Assembly: GCA_964588175.1 (NCBI GenBank)
Contig: CAZPNW010000188.1
Location: forward strand, 1 to 12,891
Length of the DNA stretch: 12,891 nucleotides
From: JBAZTA01 sp964588175
Lineage (GTDB): Bacteria; Omnitrophota; Gorgyraeia; Gygaellales; Profunditerraquicolaceae
Reading direction: 5' to 3'
Under the pieces are notes generated by a model. That model was not told where the DNA came from, did not search any database, and was given only the letters and a program-made list of their open reading frames with translations. Shown piece by piece: positions 1-5,990 of the stretch (within the stretch, counting starts at the first letter, position 1; each line of letters opens with the position of its first letter). The position numbers and the translations under genes are program-made.

Positions 1-625
1 AGAGTGTCGTTGCTTCGGGGTCCAGCTTGAGTCTCTTGATAGTTTTGTCACGGTCAACCGGCTCATTGAATTTCGGGTCGAAAGGGATCCCGAAATCTTT
101 TATTCTACCCGGGGCTATGCCTTTTTTTATGAGATTTTGCGATACTTCTTCGGAAGGGGTAATATAATAATTGACCGTATCGTAGACCCAGTATGAATGG
201 GGAACGTAGTCGGTCAGGACGGCAATGAGCGGGATGGGTGAGCCGTAGGTTTTTTTGTAATCTGCGACCATCCCGCAGGGGAATGCCTGGGTACAGACAA
301 CGACATCGGGTTTAAAACGGTCAAAGAGGTTCCTGAGTTTTGGAGAATTAAATTTGTGTATCACCTCTTTCATTTTAGCGATCTTTTTCGCTATAGAAGG
401 GTTATCGTAGAGGTAATCCCAGATCTTAGGGGTCCGTTTAATGATGCTCATGTAAATGCTGTTGACTATTTTCTCTGAAATAGGGTTTGTATAATTAAAG
501 GCATTGATGTTGAGGATCTCAGTATCAGGTGATAATATCTTGAGGGTTTTTTCGATCGCAAGTGTGGCGCTGTGATGCCCGGAAGTTTCAGAGATGTACA
601 TGAGAATTACGCGTTTTTTTGCCAT
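1..625 (-). CDS. MGDG synthase-type lipid glycosyltransferase, N-terminal part (truncated by window edge)
   Basis: Reading from the ATG at 625 gives 208 open codons to the window edge. The protein begins MAKKRVILMYISETSGHHSA. The SGHHSA motif close to the N-terminus, the stretch FKPDVVVCTQAFPCG (about 108-122), TDYVPHSYW (about 139-147) and IPFDPKF near residue 187 are typical of the N-terminal domain of MGDG synthase / processive diacylglycerol glucosyltransferases. These transfer a sugar from a UDP-sugar to diacylglycerol at the cytoplasmic membrane face. The C-terminal nucleotide-sugar-binding half lies outside the window, so donor and product cannot be assigned. The start is supported by AAGGAAG nine bases upstream, inside the end of the HD-GYP gene. 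The two genes are only two bases apart (TAA CT ATG), so this is probably the same operon. The family assignment is fairly sure; the exact lipid substrate is unknown. Confidence 0.85.
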   Translation of the reverse strand, partial: MAKKRVILMYISETSGHHSATLAIEKTLKILSPDTEILNINAFNYTNPISEKIVNSIYMSIIKRTPKIWDYLYDNPSIAKKIAKMKEVIHKFNSPKLRNLFDRFKPDVVVCTQAFPCGMVADYKKTYGSPIPLIAVLTDYVPHSYWVYDTVNYYITPSEEVSQNLIKKGIAPGRIKDFGIPFDPKFNEPVDRDKTIKRLKLDPEATTL

Positions 626-627
626 AG

Positions 628-1797
628 TTAGATTCTTCCTTCTTGGTATGCTTTTGTAAATGCCGCTACAACGGTAGGGTTGAATTGTTGGCCGGCGAGG
701 CTCTTTATTTCTTGAAGCGCGGCTTCTTTTTCTTTTGCTTTACGATAGGGCCTGTCCGTTGTCATGGCATCGAAGCTATCCGCGACCGCGATAATCGCGG
801 CGATTAAGGGAATACTTTCCTCATGTAAGCCTTCGGGGTATCCTTTTCCGTCAAAACGTTCATGATGGTATTTTACCCCTAAAATGGCGTTTCCCAACTC
901 TCCGATGGATTGGAGGATGTTGGCGCCGATTATGGGATGCGTCTGCATCTTTTTCCACTCTTCAGGTGTCAAAGGAGCTTCTTTGTTCAGGATGCTTTCC
1001 GGTATGCCGATCTTACCGATATCATGGAGCAGCGCGGCTATATGCAGATCCTCATAGAATTTATCAGTTAAGTTCACGGTTTGTTCCCGGATCACTGTTT
1101 TGGCGATCTCGACACTGTAATGCGTTACCCGTTCGGTATGGCCGTGTGTATAGCGGTCTTTGGCTTCGACTGCGGCAGCAAGAGCGACGGTTGTGTTCAT
1201 GAAGAGCTTTTGTCTTTTGTCCAACTCAACCTCGAGCTGTTTGAAGAGGCGGGCATTTCGTATTGCCATTGCCACATCTGAAGTGAGCGCGTTAAAAAAC
1301 GCCAATTCATCATGCCCGAAAGGCCTTTTGTTCTTCTTGTTCCCTAAAAACAGTATTCCGATGAGGTCTTCCCGGTAAAAACTCGGGATACAAACCGCGA
1401 CATCAAAAATATCGAGTTGATAGAGTACCCGCTCAAGGAGTGTCCGCAATTCTGCGTCTATGGTCTTATCTTTTTTTAAGGCGCGCGCAGCTTCGCTATA
1501 GACAAGGGCATCGTGGTTAAAAAGGGACCTCTCTTTATGTTCACGGAAGAAGCGGATTAAAGGGTTATCCATGTCCAGGCGCGCAAATCCTGCCGGTACT
1601 TTTAACCCGAGCGGCCCGCGGGAAACGGTAAGAATGAAGGTGTTTTGCTCAGGATGATGCAGTAAGATACCCGCGTGGCGGACTTGTACTTTTTGCACAA
1701 CGAGCCTGACGATCATTTTAATCAAGAGGTCAGGCTCATGCACCAGGATCATGCTTTTTGCGGCTGCCTCAAGTTCTTTTTTATAGTTTATTCCCAT
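628..1797 (-). CDS. GAF domain plus HD-GYP domain protein (putative c-di-GMP phosphodiesterase)
   Basis: The 389-residue soluble protein has a GAF sensor domain at about residues 17-186, a short linker helix (about 186-200) and a C-terminal HD-GYP domain at about 203-389. The HD-GYP signature is intact: HGHTERV (218-224), the metal-binding pair H258-D259 in LLHDIGKIGIP, H287, HHERFDGKGYPEG (311-323) with the GYP triplet at 319-321, and ADSFDAMTTDRPYR (339-352). HD-GYP proteins of this type hydrolyse cyclic di-GMP, so activity is likely although not shown. There is no receiver domain in the protein. A separate receiver protein is encoded seven bases upstream, so the pair may act like a split RpfG-type regulator. 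The ATG at 1797 is preceded by AGGGGAAAG, which overlaps the TAG stop of the receiver gene. The signal bound by the GAF domain is unknown. Confidence 0.93.
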   Translation of the reverse strand: MGINYKKELEAAAKSMILVHEPDLLIKMIVRLVVQKVQVRHAGILLHHPEQNTFILTVSRGPLGLKVPAGFARLDMDNPLIRFFREHKERSLFNHDALVYSEAARALKKDKTIDAELRTLLERVLYQLDIFDVAVCIPSFYREDLIGILFLGNKKNKRPFGHDELAFFNALTSDVAMAIRNARLFKQLEVELDKRQKLFMNTTVALAAAVEAKDRYTHGHTERVTHYSVEIAKTVIREQTVNLTDKFYEDLHIAALLHDIGKIGIPESILNKEAPLTPEEWKKMQTHPIIGANILQSIGELGNAILGVKYHHERFDGKGYPEGLHEESIPLIAAIIAVADSFDAMTTDRPYRKAKEKEAALQEIKSLAGQQFNPTVVAAFTKAYQEGRI

Positions 1798-1804
1798 CTT
1801 TCCC

Positions 1805-2173
1805 CTACAGTTTCTTTAAAAAAGATAATACTACCTTTTCGAGCTCTTCAAGTTCTAACGGTTTATGGATATAGTCGGAAGCTCCCAGGCTGATGCATTG
1901 CTTGAATATTTCCTCTTCTTCCGGTTTTTTTCCGGTAACCATGATGACTTGAATGTTCTTGTTCTTTTCTTTTATGCATTGTAAAGTTTCAATGCCGTCT
2001 TTGCCTTCCATTTTAATGTCAAGTAATACCAGCTGGGGCTGTTCTTTATCGATCTTTTCTAATGCTTCATTACCGCTGGAGGCGGTCAAAACTTCGATTT
2101 TACGCTTGCGGAAGAAACTCGCCGCGAATTCCCTGACATCTTCTTCATCATCAACGATCAATAATTTAGCCAT
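1805..2173 (-). CDS. Stand-alone response regulator receiver (CheY-like)
   Basis: This 122-residue protein is a single receiver domain with no output domain. The acidic pocket D8-D9, the phospho-acceptor D52 (in VLLDIKM), the switch threonine T80 (in MVTG) and the conserved lysine K104 (in HKP) are all present, so it should be phosphorylatable. It sits between the secretin gene and an HD-GYP gene. Its stop codon lies seven bases before the HD-GYP start, suggesting a two-protein signalling pair. The cognate histidine kinase is not in the window. Start at ATG 2173 is supported by a G-run Shine-Dalgarno (AGGGGGG) five bases upstream. The receiver call is secure. Coupling to the HD-GYP protein is inferred only from adjacency. 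Confidence 0.93.
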   Translation of the reverse strand: MAKLLIVDDEEDVREFAASFFRKRKIEVLTASSGNEALEKIDKEQPQLVLLDIKMEGKDGIETLQCIKEKNKNIQVIMVTGKKPEEEEIFKQCISLGASDYIHKPLELEELEKVVLSFLKKL

Positions 2174-2187
2174 TGTGCCCCCCTATT

Positions 2188-2216
2188 AATATAGCGTACT
2201 TCGATAAAATTTGAAA
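2188..2216 (-). promoter_or_regulatory. Weak candidate promoter upstream of the receiver gene
   Basis: The 66-base gap between gspD and the receiver gene contains TATATT (2188-2193, 5 of 6 matches to the -10 consensus). Seventeen bases upstream is TTTCAA (2211-2216), which matches only 3 of 6 in the -35 consensus. The gap has no terminator-like hairpin, so readthrough from gspD is expected in any case. The call is low confidence and rests only on sequence resemblance. Confidence 0.22.
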
Positions 2217-2239
2217 GTTCTTTTATTGCCTGTGGCTCT

Positions 2240-4132
2240 TTATTCGAATGTCAGTGTTAATGAAAAATTCTCTTCCGGCCTTTCCAGTTCCCTAGGGATA
2301 CGTGAAAAAGGAGATGCTTCTAGTATACAGAGTTCCGCAATAACATTTAAATTCTGATTCGTAGAAGAAATGATGTTGAGAGGGCCTTTGATATTACCCG
2401 TTTCGTCAAGGGTGAAAGATAAATAGACTTTGCCTTTTTGAGCCGTATCGCGTATCCGGGTGTTCATAACGGCTTTTATTTTATTTATAATGGTTGATTT
2501 GTACGTTTCCCATGAGTCCGGCCCCGTGGTATCGGGTACGGGAGTAATGTCCACACTGTGGGCTTGGGCAAAGGATTGAATATAGCTGATATCTTTATCG
2601 CCGGTGAGGCTGTTGTATTCCAGGGGTTCTGCGCCGCTTATCACATGGGGCGTAATAAATATCACGAGCTCTGTTTTTATGTTCTCAGTCCTTTTGTTCT
2701 TTGTGAAGAGATTGAGGATCGGTATGTCACCCAGAATGGGTATTTTCTTTTCTTCTTTTTCTTGCTGGTCTTTTTTAAGGCCGGCGATAATAATAGTTGT
2801 GCCGTCCTTTACCATGATCATTGTCTCAGATTCAGACGTGGTGACGATGGGTATTTGAGTGATCTTGCCGTCAGCGGTTATATCGGTGCGTTTGGCAGAG
2901 CTGATCTCCGGTTTTATCTTCATGGTGACAAAACCATCGCGGTTTATCGTAGGGGTAACATAGAGTTTAATGCCGACATCGACAAAATTTACTGATTGTG
3001 AAGTGACTGCGGAATCTCCCGATTGCGTGATCGCGGAAGTGATATACGCCTCTTTAGTCCCGACAAGGATCTTTGCTTCTTGGTTATTCAGGGCCATGAT
3101 CCGGGGGCTCGAAAGGATCTTAGTCTTTCCTATCGTGCTGAGCAAGTCGATCACCGCTTTATAATCGCCTTTTTTATTTATTGTTTCGTCTGCCGCGGCA
3201 ACTCCGAAAGATAATTTGTTCGGTATGGCGGTAACATCGCTTAAAGAGGGCGCAGGCAGCGAGCTGACGAGCCGGACGTGGTTCTTAAGCCAGTAATCCC
3301 AGTCAACTCCCATGGTAAACTGGTCTTTTTGAGGGCTGATTTCAATGATCTGAGCGTCTATTAAGACCTGTTGTGTTTTTTCATCAAAGGCAGTGATGAT
3401 CCGAGCTATTTCATTGAGTTTTTCCGGGTAATCAGTTACCGCGATCTTATTGGTCCGTTCATCGATCTTCATGGAACCGATTGATTTTGTGATCGCTTCG
3501 GCAAGCTTCGCGCTGATCTTTTCCGCCGTGGCGTATTGAAGCTCAAATATCCTGGTTTCCAGGGGTAAGTCTGTTTTCTTGATAAAGTTTTCTATTTCAT
3601 CCATCTTCTCTTGCGTATCGACAATGGTCAAGGTATTTGAACCTTCATCAACGATAACTTTGCCGATGTTCGATTTGAGCTGCAATATGGCTTTTGATAA
3701 GTCAGCGGCTTTGGCATTTTTTAAATGGAATACCTGGACCTTCTTTTTGTCTTGAAAGCGTTCACCGTTAATAAGTTCATAATCCCGCTGCGTCATGACG
3801 TTAATGATATCGTTTTTCTTGTCGTAAGCCAGGTCATTGGCAGATAAGAGTATTGTAAAGGCTTCCCCCAGGTCAACATCTTTTAGAAAAAGGGTCACCT
3901 TTCCCGTAACATTTTTTCCTACAATGATATTTAAGCCTGATCGCGTCGCGAGCATTTTAAGCACATCGGTGATGTCCATGCCTTTGATATCAAGCGATAT
4001 CCTGTTTTGTTCAGATGGCTTTGAAATTTCCATTTGCTTGAGTTGTTGATTTTGAGGCTTTTCCTGCGCGAAGGCGCTTTGACTCAAGAAGAGCATGAGG
4101 AAACATAAATATGCGATGGTTTTTTTCTTCAA
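2240..4132 (-). CDS. gspD: Type II secretion secretin GspD with a C-terminal TonB-type domain
   Basis: GspD forms the outer-membrane channel of the T2SS. Visible parts are: a signal peptide (KKK, hydrophobic core, cleavage after AFA at about 22); an N0/STN-type domain at about 45-113 (ISLDIKGMDITDVLKMLA); two N-domain repeats at about 130-188 and 193-250; and the secretin core at about 255-500. The core includes KILSSPRIMALNNQEAKILVG (338-358), VGIKLYVTPTI (386-396) and KIPILGDIPILNLF (463-476). Past the core, residues 543-630 do not belong to the secretin fold. They look like a TonB C-terminal domain (KGKVYLSFTLDETGNI, then EASPFSRIPREL). Two N repeats after N0 is fewer than the classical N1-N3 of gammaproteobacterial GspD. 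The start is TTG at 4132, chosen because AAAGGAGAG lies just upstream and because it gives a proper signal peptide. The secretin call is very sure; the TonB-like tail is likely. Confidence 0.96.
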   Translation of the reverse strand: MKKKTIAYLCFLMLFLSQSAFAQEKPQNQQLKQMEISKPSEQNRISLDIKGMDITDVLKMLATRSGLNIIVGKNVTGKVTLFLKDVDLGEAFTILLSANDLAYDKKNDIINVMTQRDYELINGERFQDKKKVQVFHLKNAKAADLSKAILQLKSNIGKVIVDEGSNTLTIVDTQEKMDEIENFIKKTDLPLETRIFELQYATAEKISAKLAEAITKSIGSMKIDERTNKIAVTDYPEKLNEIARIITAFDEKTQQVLIDAQIIEISPQKDQFTMGVDWDYWLKNHVRLVSSLPAPSLSDVTAIPNKLSFGVAAADETINKKGDYKAVIDLLSTIGKTKILSSPRIMALNNQEAKILVGTKEAYITSAITQSGDSAVTSQSVNFVDVGIKLYVTPTINRDGFVTMKIKPEISSAKRTDITADGKITQIPIVTTSESETMIMVKDGTTIIIAGLKKDQQEKEEKKIPILGDIPILNLFTKNKRTENIKTELVIFITPHVISGAEPLEYNSLTGDKDISYIQSFAQAHSVDITPVPDTTGPDSWETYKSTIINKIKAVMNTRIRDTAQKGKVYLSFTLDETGNIKGPLNIISSTNQNLNVIAELCILEASPFSRIPRELERPEENFSLTLTFE

Positions 4133-4137
4133 TTTTA

Positions 4138-4146
4138 CTCTCCTTT
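4138..4146 (-). promoter_or_regulatory. Shine-Dalgarno deciding the TTG start of gspD
   Basis: AAAGGAGAG precedes the TTG at 4130-4132 by about five bases. No ATG or GTG at this point in the frame gives a better signal peptide, so TTG initiation is the best reading. Confidence 0.75.
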
Positions 4147-4169
4147 CACGGCAGGTGAAACACGCCGCG
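4144..4169 (-). promoter_or_regulatory. Two mutually exclusive leader hairpins before gspD
   Basis: On the transcribed strand, CGCGGC+GTG (4161-4169) can pair with CAC (4155-4157) and GCCGTG (4147-4152). This stem has a TTT loop, a two-base CT bulge and one G-T pair. Alternatively TTTCAC (4155-4160) pairs perfectly with GTGAAA (4144-4149) around a CTGCC loop. The second stem runs into the A-run that begins the gspD Shine-Dalgarno. The pairings are seen directly; any regulatory role is inference. This is the most notable content of the 65-base gspC-gspD gap. Confidence 0.35.
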
Positions 4170-4193
4170 TAACGGTATACTTGCCAGGGTGGC

Positions 4194-4210
4194 CTCTCTA
4201 TAAATAGAGT
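4194..4210. promoter_or_regulatory. Degenerate second copy of the MerR-type operator half-sites
   Basis: CTCTCTA (4194-4200) and TAGAGT (4205-4210) face each other with a four-base spacer, also readable as CTCTAT-AA-ATAGAG. The same half-sites build the perfect dyad at 5876-5895, but with a two-base spacer and one more GA there. The site covers the stop codon of the gspC-like gene and lies about 65 bases before gspD. It may be a weaker binding site for the same regulator, or chance, since part of it encodes the last codons of gspC. Confidence 0.25.
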
Positions 4211-4839
4211 TCGAATTTTTGTCCTTTAAGATTAAGGATTATTTTCCCATCGAGAATTTCTTCTACCAGAAGATCTCCGATGAGCTGCCCTTTGGAAACG
4301 TAATAGGTTTTTTCTGTTTTTTTATCTTCAATGATCGCCTGTGGGTCATTACCGGCTATAATACCAATAAGATTTATGTCTTTAAGGATGTCGTGATTGC
4401 CCGCAACAGCGCTTACGGCGGTTTCTTGCGCAGGCGCAGCAGGCTGGCTGTGGAACATTTCTTGTTGCGCGATGCCTGTCTGGTAAAACTCAAGCGGTTT
4501 TATGGGGGTTTGCTCTATAACAGGTCCTTTGTGGATGTCTTGTTGTATGTCAGGAATATTGACCTGGGGAGGCATCAAGAGAGGATATATGATAGAACCG
4601 GTAAAGTAAACCAGGGCCGTAAAGAAACAGGCCAATACTATTTTTATCGGATTCAATGATAAAATCCTGTCTAACAGTTTGATCTTCGCTTTGTCTTCTT
4701 TAGTTTGAGCTACAGGCTCTTGGGCAGGGTTGACCCGTCCGGTTTGCAGCACCGACTGTTTTTCCGGAGGCATCTGCTGTTTTGGCTCGTTTCGTATAAG
4801 CCGTAAGAGTTTTTCTTCAGGTGAAATATTTTCAGCCAT
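4198..4839 (-). CDS. gspC: GspC/PilP-like T2SS inner-membrane connector
   Basis: The 213-residue protein has a polar, Pro/Gln-rich cytoplasmic N-terminus (1-63), one membrane segment (about 64-87), a periplasmic linker (88-148) and a small C-terminal beta domain (about 150-213). That domain reads NLIGIIAGNDPQAIIED, then YVSKGQLIGDLLVEEI, GKIILNLKGQKFELYL. This matches the homology region of GspC (and PilP), which binds the N0 domain of the secretin and links it to the inner-membrane platform. No PDZ or coiled-coil domain follows, so it is a short form. It sits between an ExeA-type ATPase (two bases upstream, TAA CT ATG) and gspD. That position is shared by GspC and by ExeB/GspB, the usual ExeA partner, whose C-terminal domain looks similar. 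GspC is the better fit, but a GspB role or a combined role cannot be excluded. Confidence 0.75.
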   Translation of the reverse strand: MAENISPEEKLLRLIRNEPKQQMPPEKQSVLQTGRVNPAQEPVAQTKEDKAKIKLLDRILSLNPIKIVLACFFTALVYFTGSIIYPLLMPPQVNIPDIQQDIHKGPVIEQTPIKPLEFYQTGIAQQEMFHSQPAAPAQETAVSAVAGNHDILKDINLIGIIAGNDPQAIIEDKKTEKTYYVSKGQLIGDLLVEEILDGKIILNLKGQKFELYL

Positions 4840-4841
4840 AG

Positions 4842-5654
4842 TTATGCGCGCGCCTTTATCAGGTTTTGGATGATTTCTTCATTAACCGAGTGTTTCTCTT
4901 TCATGACAATTGTCTCGAGGGCATCGTGGCAGAGCAGCGCGATTTTCCGGGGATGCCCGTGAGTGTGTTCATAGATCAGCCTGATCGCCCCCGGTGCAAA
5001 TAAATCGTCAGGGGCTTTATGCCCTGCCTGAAGAAGCCGAAATGCGATCATTTCTTTTACTTCTGTTTCGTCAAACGGATTAATGGTATATTTAAGGGCG
5101 ATACGGTCAATGAAATTATTGATCCTTTTGATCCTCGGCAGAAGCTCCATTTGCGCTAAGATCACCAGTTGTAAAAGCTTAAACTCATTGGTCTCATAGT
5201 TAAGCAGCATGCGTAAAACTTCAAGGTTTTCGGTAGAGATGGTTTGTCCTTCATCAATAAGGAGGATGATCGTCTTATTTTCATTTATACCTGCATGAAA
5301 TAAATATTTCTCTAAATCTTCTTTAAAAGTCAATGTTGATTTAAAAGTTGATTTTATGCCGAAGATCTTAGTTAAACTTAATAAGAACTGAAATTCTGAT
5401 TTGTAACCCGGGTCGAGTATCATATGGAAGATAAAATCCTCTTCGTTTTGAAAAGTTTGCAGGAGGGTGCGCGAAAGCGTTGTTTTGCCCATCCCGACAT
5501 CGCCTAAGATCAAGCTTAAGCCCCTGCGCAGCCGTATGGCAATTTCGAGGCGTTTGAGCGCGGTGTCGTGGCTGACGGAACGGTAAAGAAACGAAGGATC
5601 AGGGCTGGTAGAGAAGGGTTCTTTTTCAAGGCCTAATACCTTAAAGTAGCTCAT
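4842..5654 (-). CDS. exeA: ExeA/GspA-type AAA ATPase
   Basis: This 270-residue AAA ATPase begins MSYFKVLGLEKEPFSTSPDPSFLY in full, the typical opening of the ExeA family (Y...GL...PF...PDP..LY). It carries Walker A GDVGMGKTT (51-59), Walker B LLIDEGQ (131-137), a sensor-like ILAQMEL (165-171), the conserved IDRIALKYTINPFDETEV (182-199) and the late GHPRKIALLCHDAL (233-246). In Aeromonas, ExeA with ExeB uses ATP to help place the secretin in the peptidoglycan/outer membrane. Classical ExeA is about twice this length with a periplasmic peptidoglycan-binding half. That half and any membrane segment are absent here, so this protein is probably cytosolic. Its ATG lies inside the last 14 bases of the MerR-like gene and has only a weak upstream AAAGAA, so its translation is probably coupled to that gene. 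Confidence 0.88.
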   Translation of the reverse strand: MSYFKVLGLEKEPFSTSPDPSFLYRSVSHDTALKRLEIAIRLRRGLSLILGDVGMGKTTLSRTLLQTFQNEEDFIFHMILDPGYKSEFQFLLSLTKIFGIKSTFKSTLTFKEDLEKYLFHAGINENKTIILLIDEGQTISTENLEVLRMLLNYETNEFKLLQLVILAQMELLPRIKRINNFIDRIALKYTINPFDETEVKEMIAFRLLQAGHKAPDDLFAPGAIRLIYEHTHGHPRKIALLCHDALETIVMKEKHSVNEEIIQNLIKARA

Positions 5655-5862
5655 TTTTTATTTCTTTTAAAGACTTGCCTTGTTTACGCAAATTGCGGAT
5701 TGTTTTTAATGTTTCGACGTTAGAATCATTGAAATAACGATAATGGGTTTCAGGGCTCCGGCTGATCTCTTTCAGAAGGCCGATCTTGAGGTAAAACTTT
5801 ATGGTGTAGATTGAATATCCGGTGATCCGCGCTAAATCTTTTATTAAGTAAATGTTAGGAAT
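5641..5862 (-). CDS. Small MerR-type DNA-binding protein with ATT start
   Basis: The reading frame from ATT at 5862 encodes 73 residues: (M)PNIYLIKDLARITGYSIYT, then IKFYLKIGLL (21-30), HYRYFNDSNVETLKTIRNLR (40-59) and KQGKSLKEIKNELL (60-73). This is a complete MerR-type winged helix-turn-helix: YLIKDLARITG is the first helix pair, FYLKIGLL equals the RYYEELGLL-like segment, and HYRYF equals the wing (RRY). There is no effector-binding or dimerisation tail. No ATG, GTG or TTG occurs in frame at the N-terminus, and an in-frame TAA lies 15 bases upstream of the ATT. The ATT follows GGGAGG by five bases, so initiation at this rare codon is the best reading. The gene overlaps exeA by 14 bases. 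A perfect dyad and a strong promoter lie directly upstream, suggesting autoregulation. Domain identity is confident; start choice is fairly confident. Confidence 0.82.
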   Translation of the reverse strand: MPNIYLIKDLARITGYSIYTIKFYLKIGLLKEISRSPETHYRYFNDSNVETLKTIRNLRKQGKSLKEIKNELL

Positions 5863-5867
5863 ATTTG

Positions 5868-5876
5868 CCTCCCTTT
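5868..5876 (-). promoter_or_regulatory. Strong Shine-Dalgarno preceding the ATT start
   Basis: AAAGGGAGG ends five bases before the ATT at 5860-5862. The frame has no other start codon near it, so this site decides the start of the MerR-like gene. Confidence 0.75.
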
Positions 5877-5895
5877 ACTCTCTAGTTAGAGAGTA
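5876..5895. promoter_or_regulatory. Perfect 9+9 inverted repeat, probable operator
   Basis: TACTCTCTA (5876-5884) and TAGAGAGTA (5887-5895) are exact reverse complements separated by GT. The dyad overlaps the last four bases of the -10 box and covers the predicted transcription start around 5885. Binding there would block RNA polymerase. This differs from classical MerR activator sites, which lie in the -35/-10 spacer. The neighbouring MerR-like protein is the natural candidate to bind it, by inference from adjacency. Because transcription would start inside the repeat, it should not form an RNA hairpin in the mRNA from this promoter. Confidence 0.75.
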
Positions 5896-5919
5896 TACCA
5901 ATTCCTGGGTATTTGTCAA
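5892..5919 (-). promoter_or_regulatory. Sigma-70 type promoter for the merR-exeA-gspC-gspD unit
   Basis: TTGACA (5914-5919) is a perfect -35 box. Sixteen bases on is TATACT (5892-5897), 5 of 6 matches to the -10 box. Transcription would begin near 5885, leaving a leader of roughly 22 bases that is almost entirely the Shine-Dalgarno region. The promoter lies in the only larger non-coding stretch of the window, between gspM and the MerR-like gene. The rest of that stretch (5920-5990) shows no terminator-like hairpin, so transcripts from the upstream gspE-M genes probably also read through. Confidence 0.8.
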
Positions 5920-5990
5920 GAATTATTGCGTTAAATTTCACATCTTCTGAGAGGCTAAATTGGGATTTGGTGATTTATGGTAAGCTGGAT

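Noticed and set aside
2174..2239. Possible terminator after gspD
   Set aside because: The 66-base gap is AT-rich without a stable inverted repeat; only a weak promoter-like match is present.
2558..2995. 145-codon open frame on the plus strand
   Set aside because: Antisense to the conserved secretin core of gspD; no recognisable domain or ribosome binding site.
4219..4659. 146-codon open frame on the plus strand
   Set aside because: Lies antisense inside the gspC-like gene; the Cys/Arg/Tyr-rich translation resembles no family and the opposite frame has clear domains.
5920..5990. Possible terminator between gspM and the internal promoter
   Set aside because: No GC-rich stem followed by a T-run was found on the transcribed strand; readthrough is more likely.
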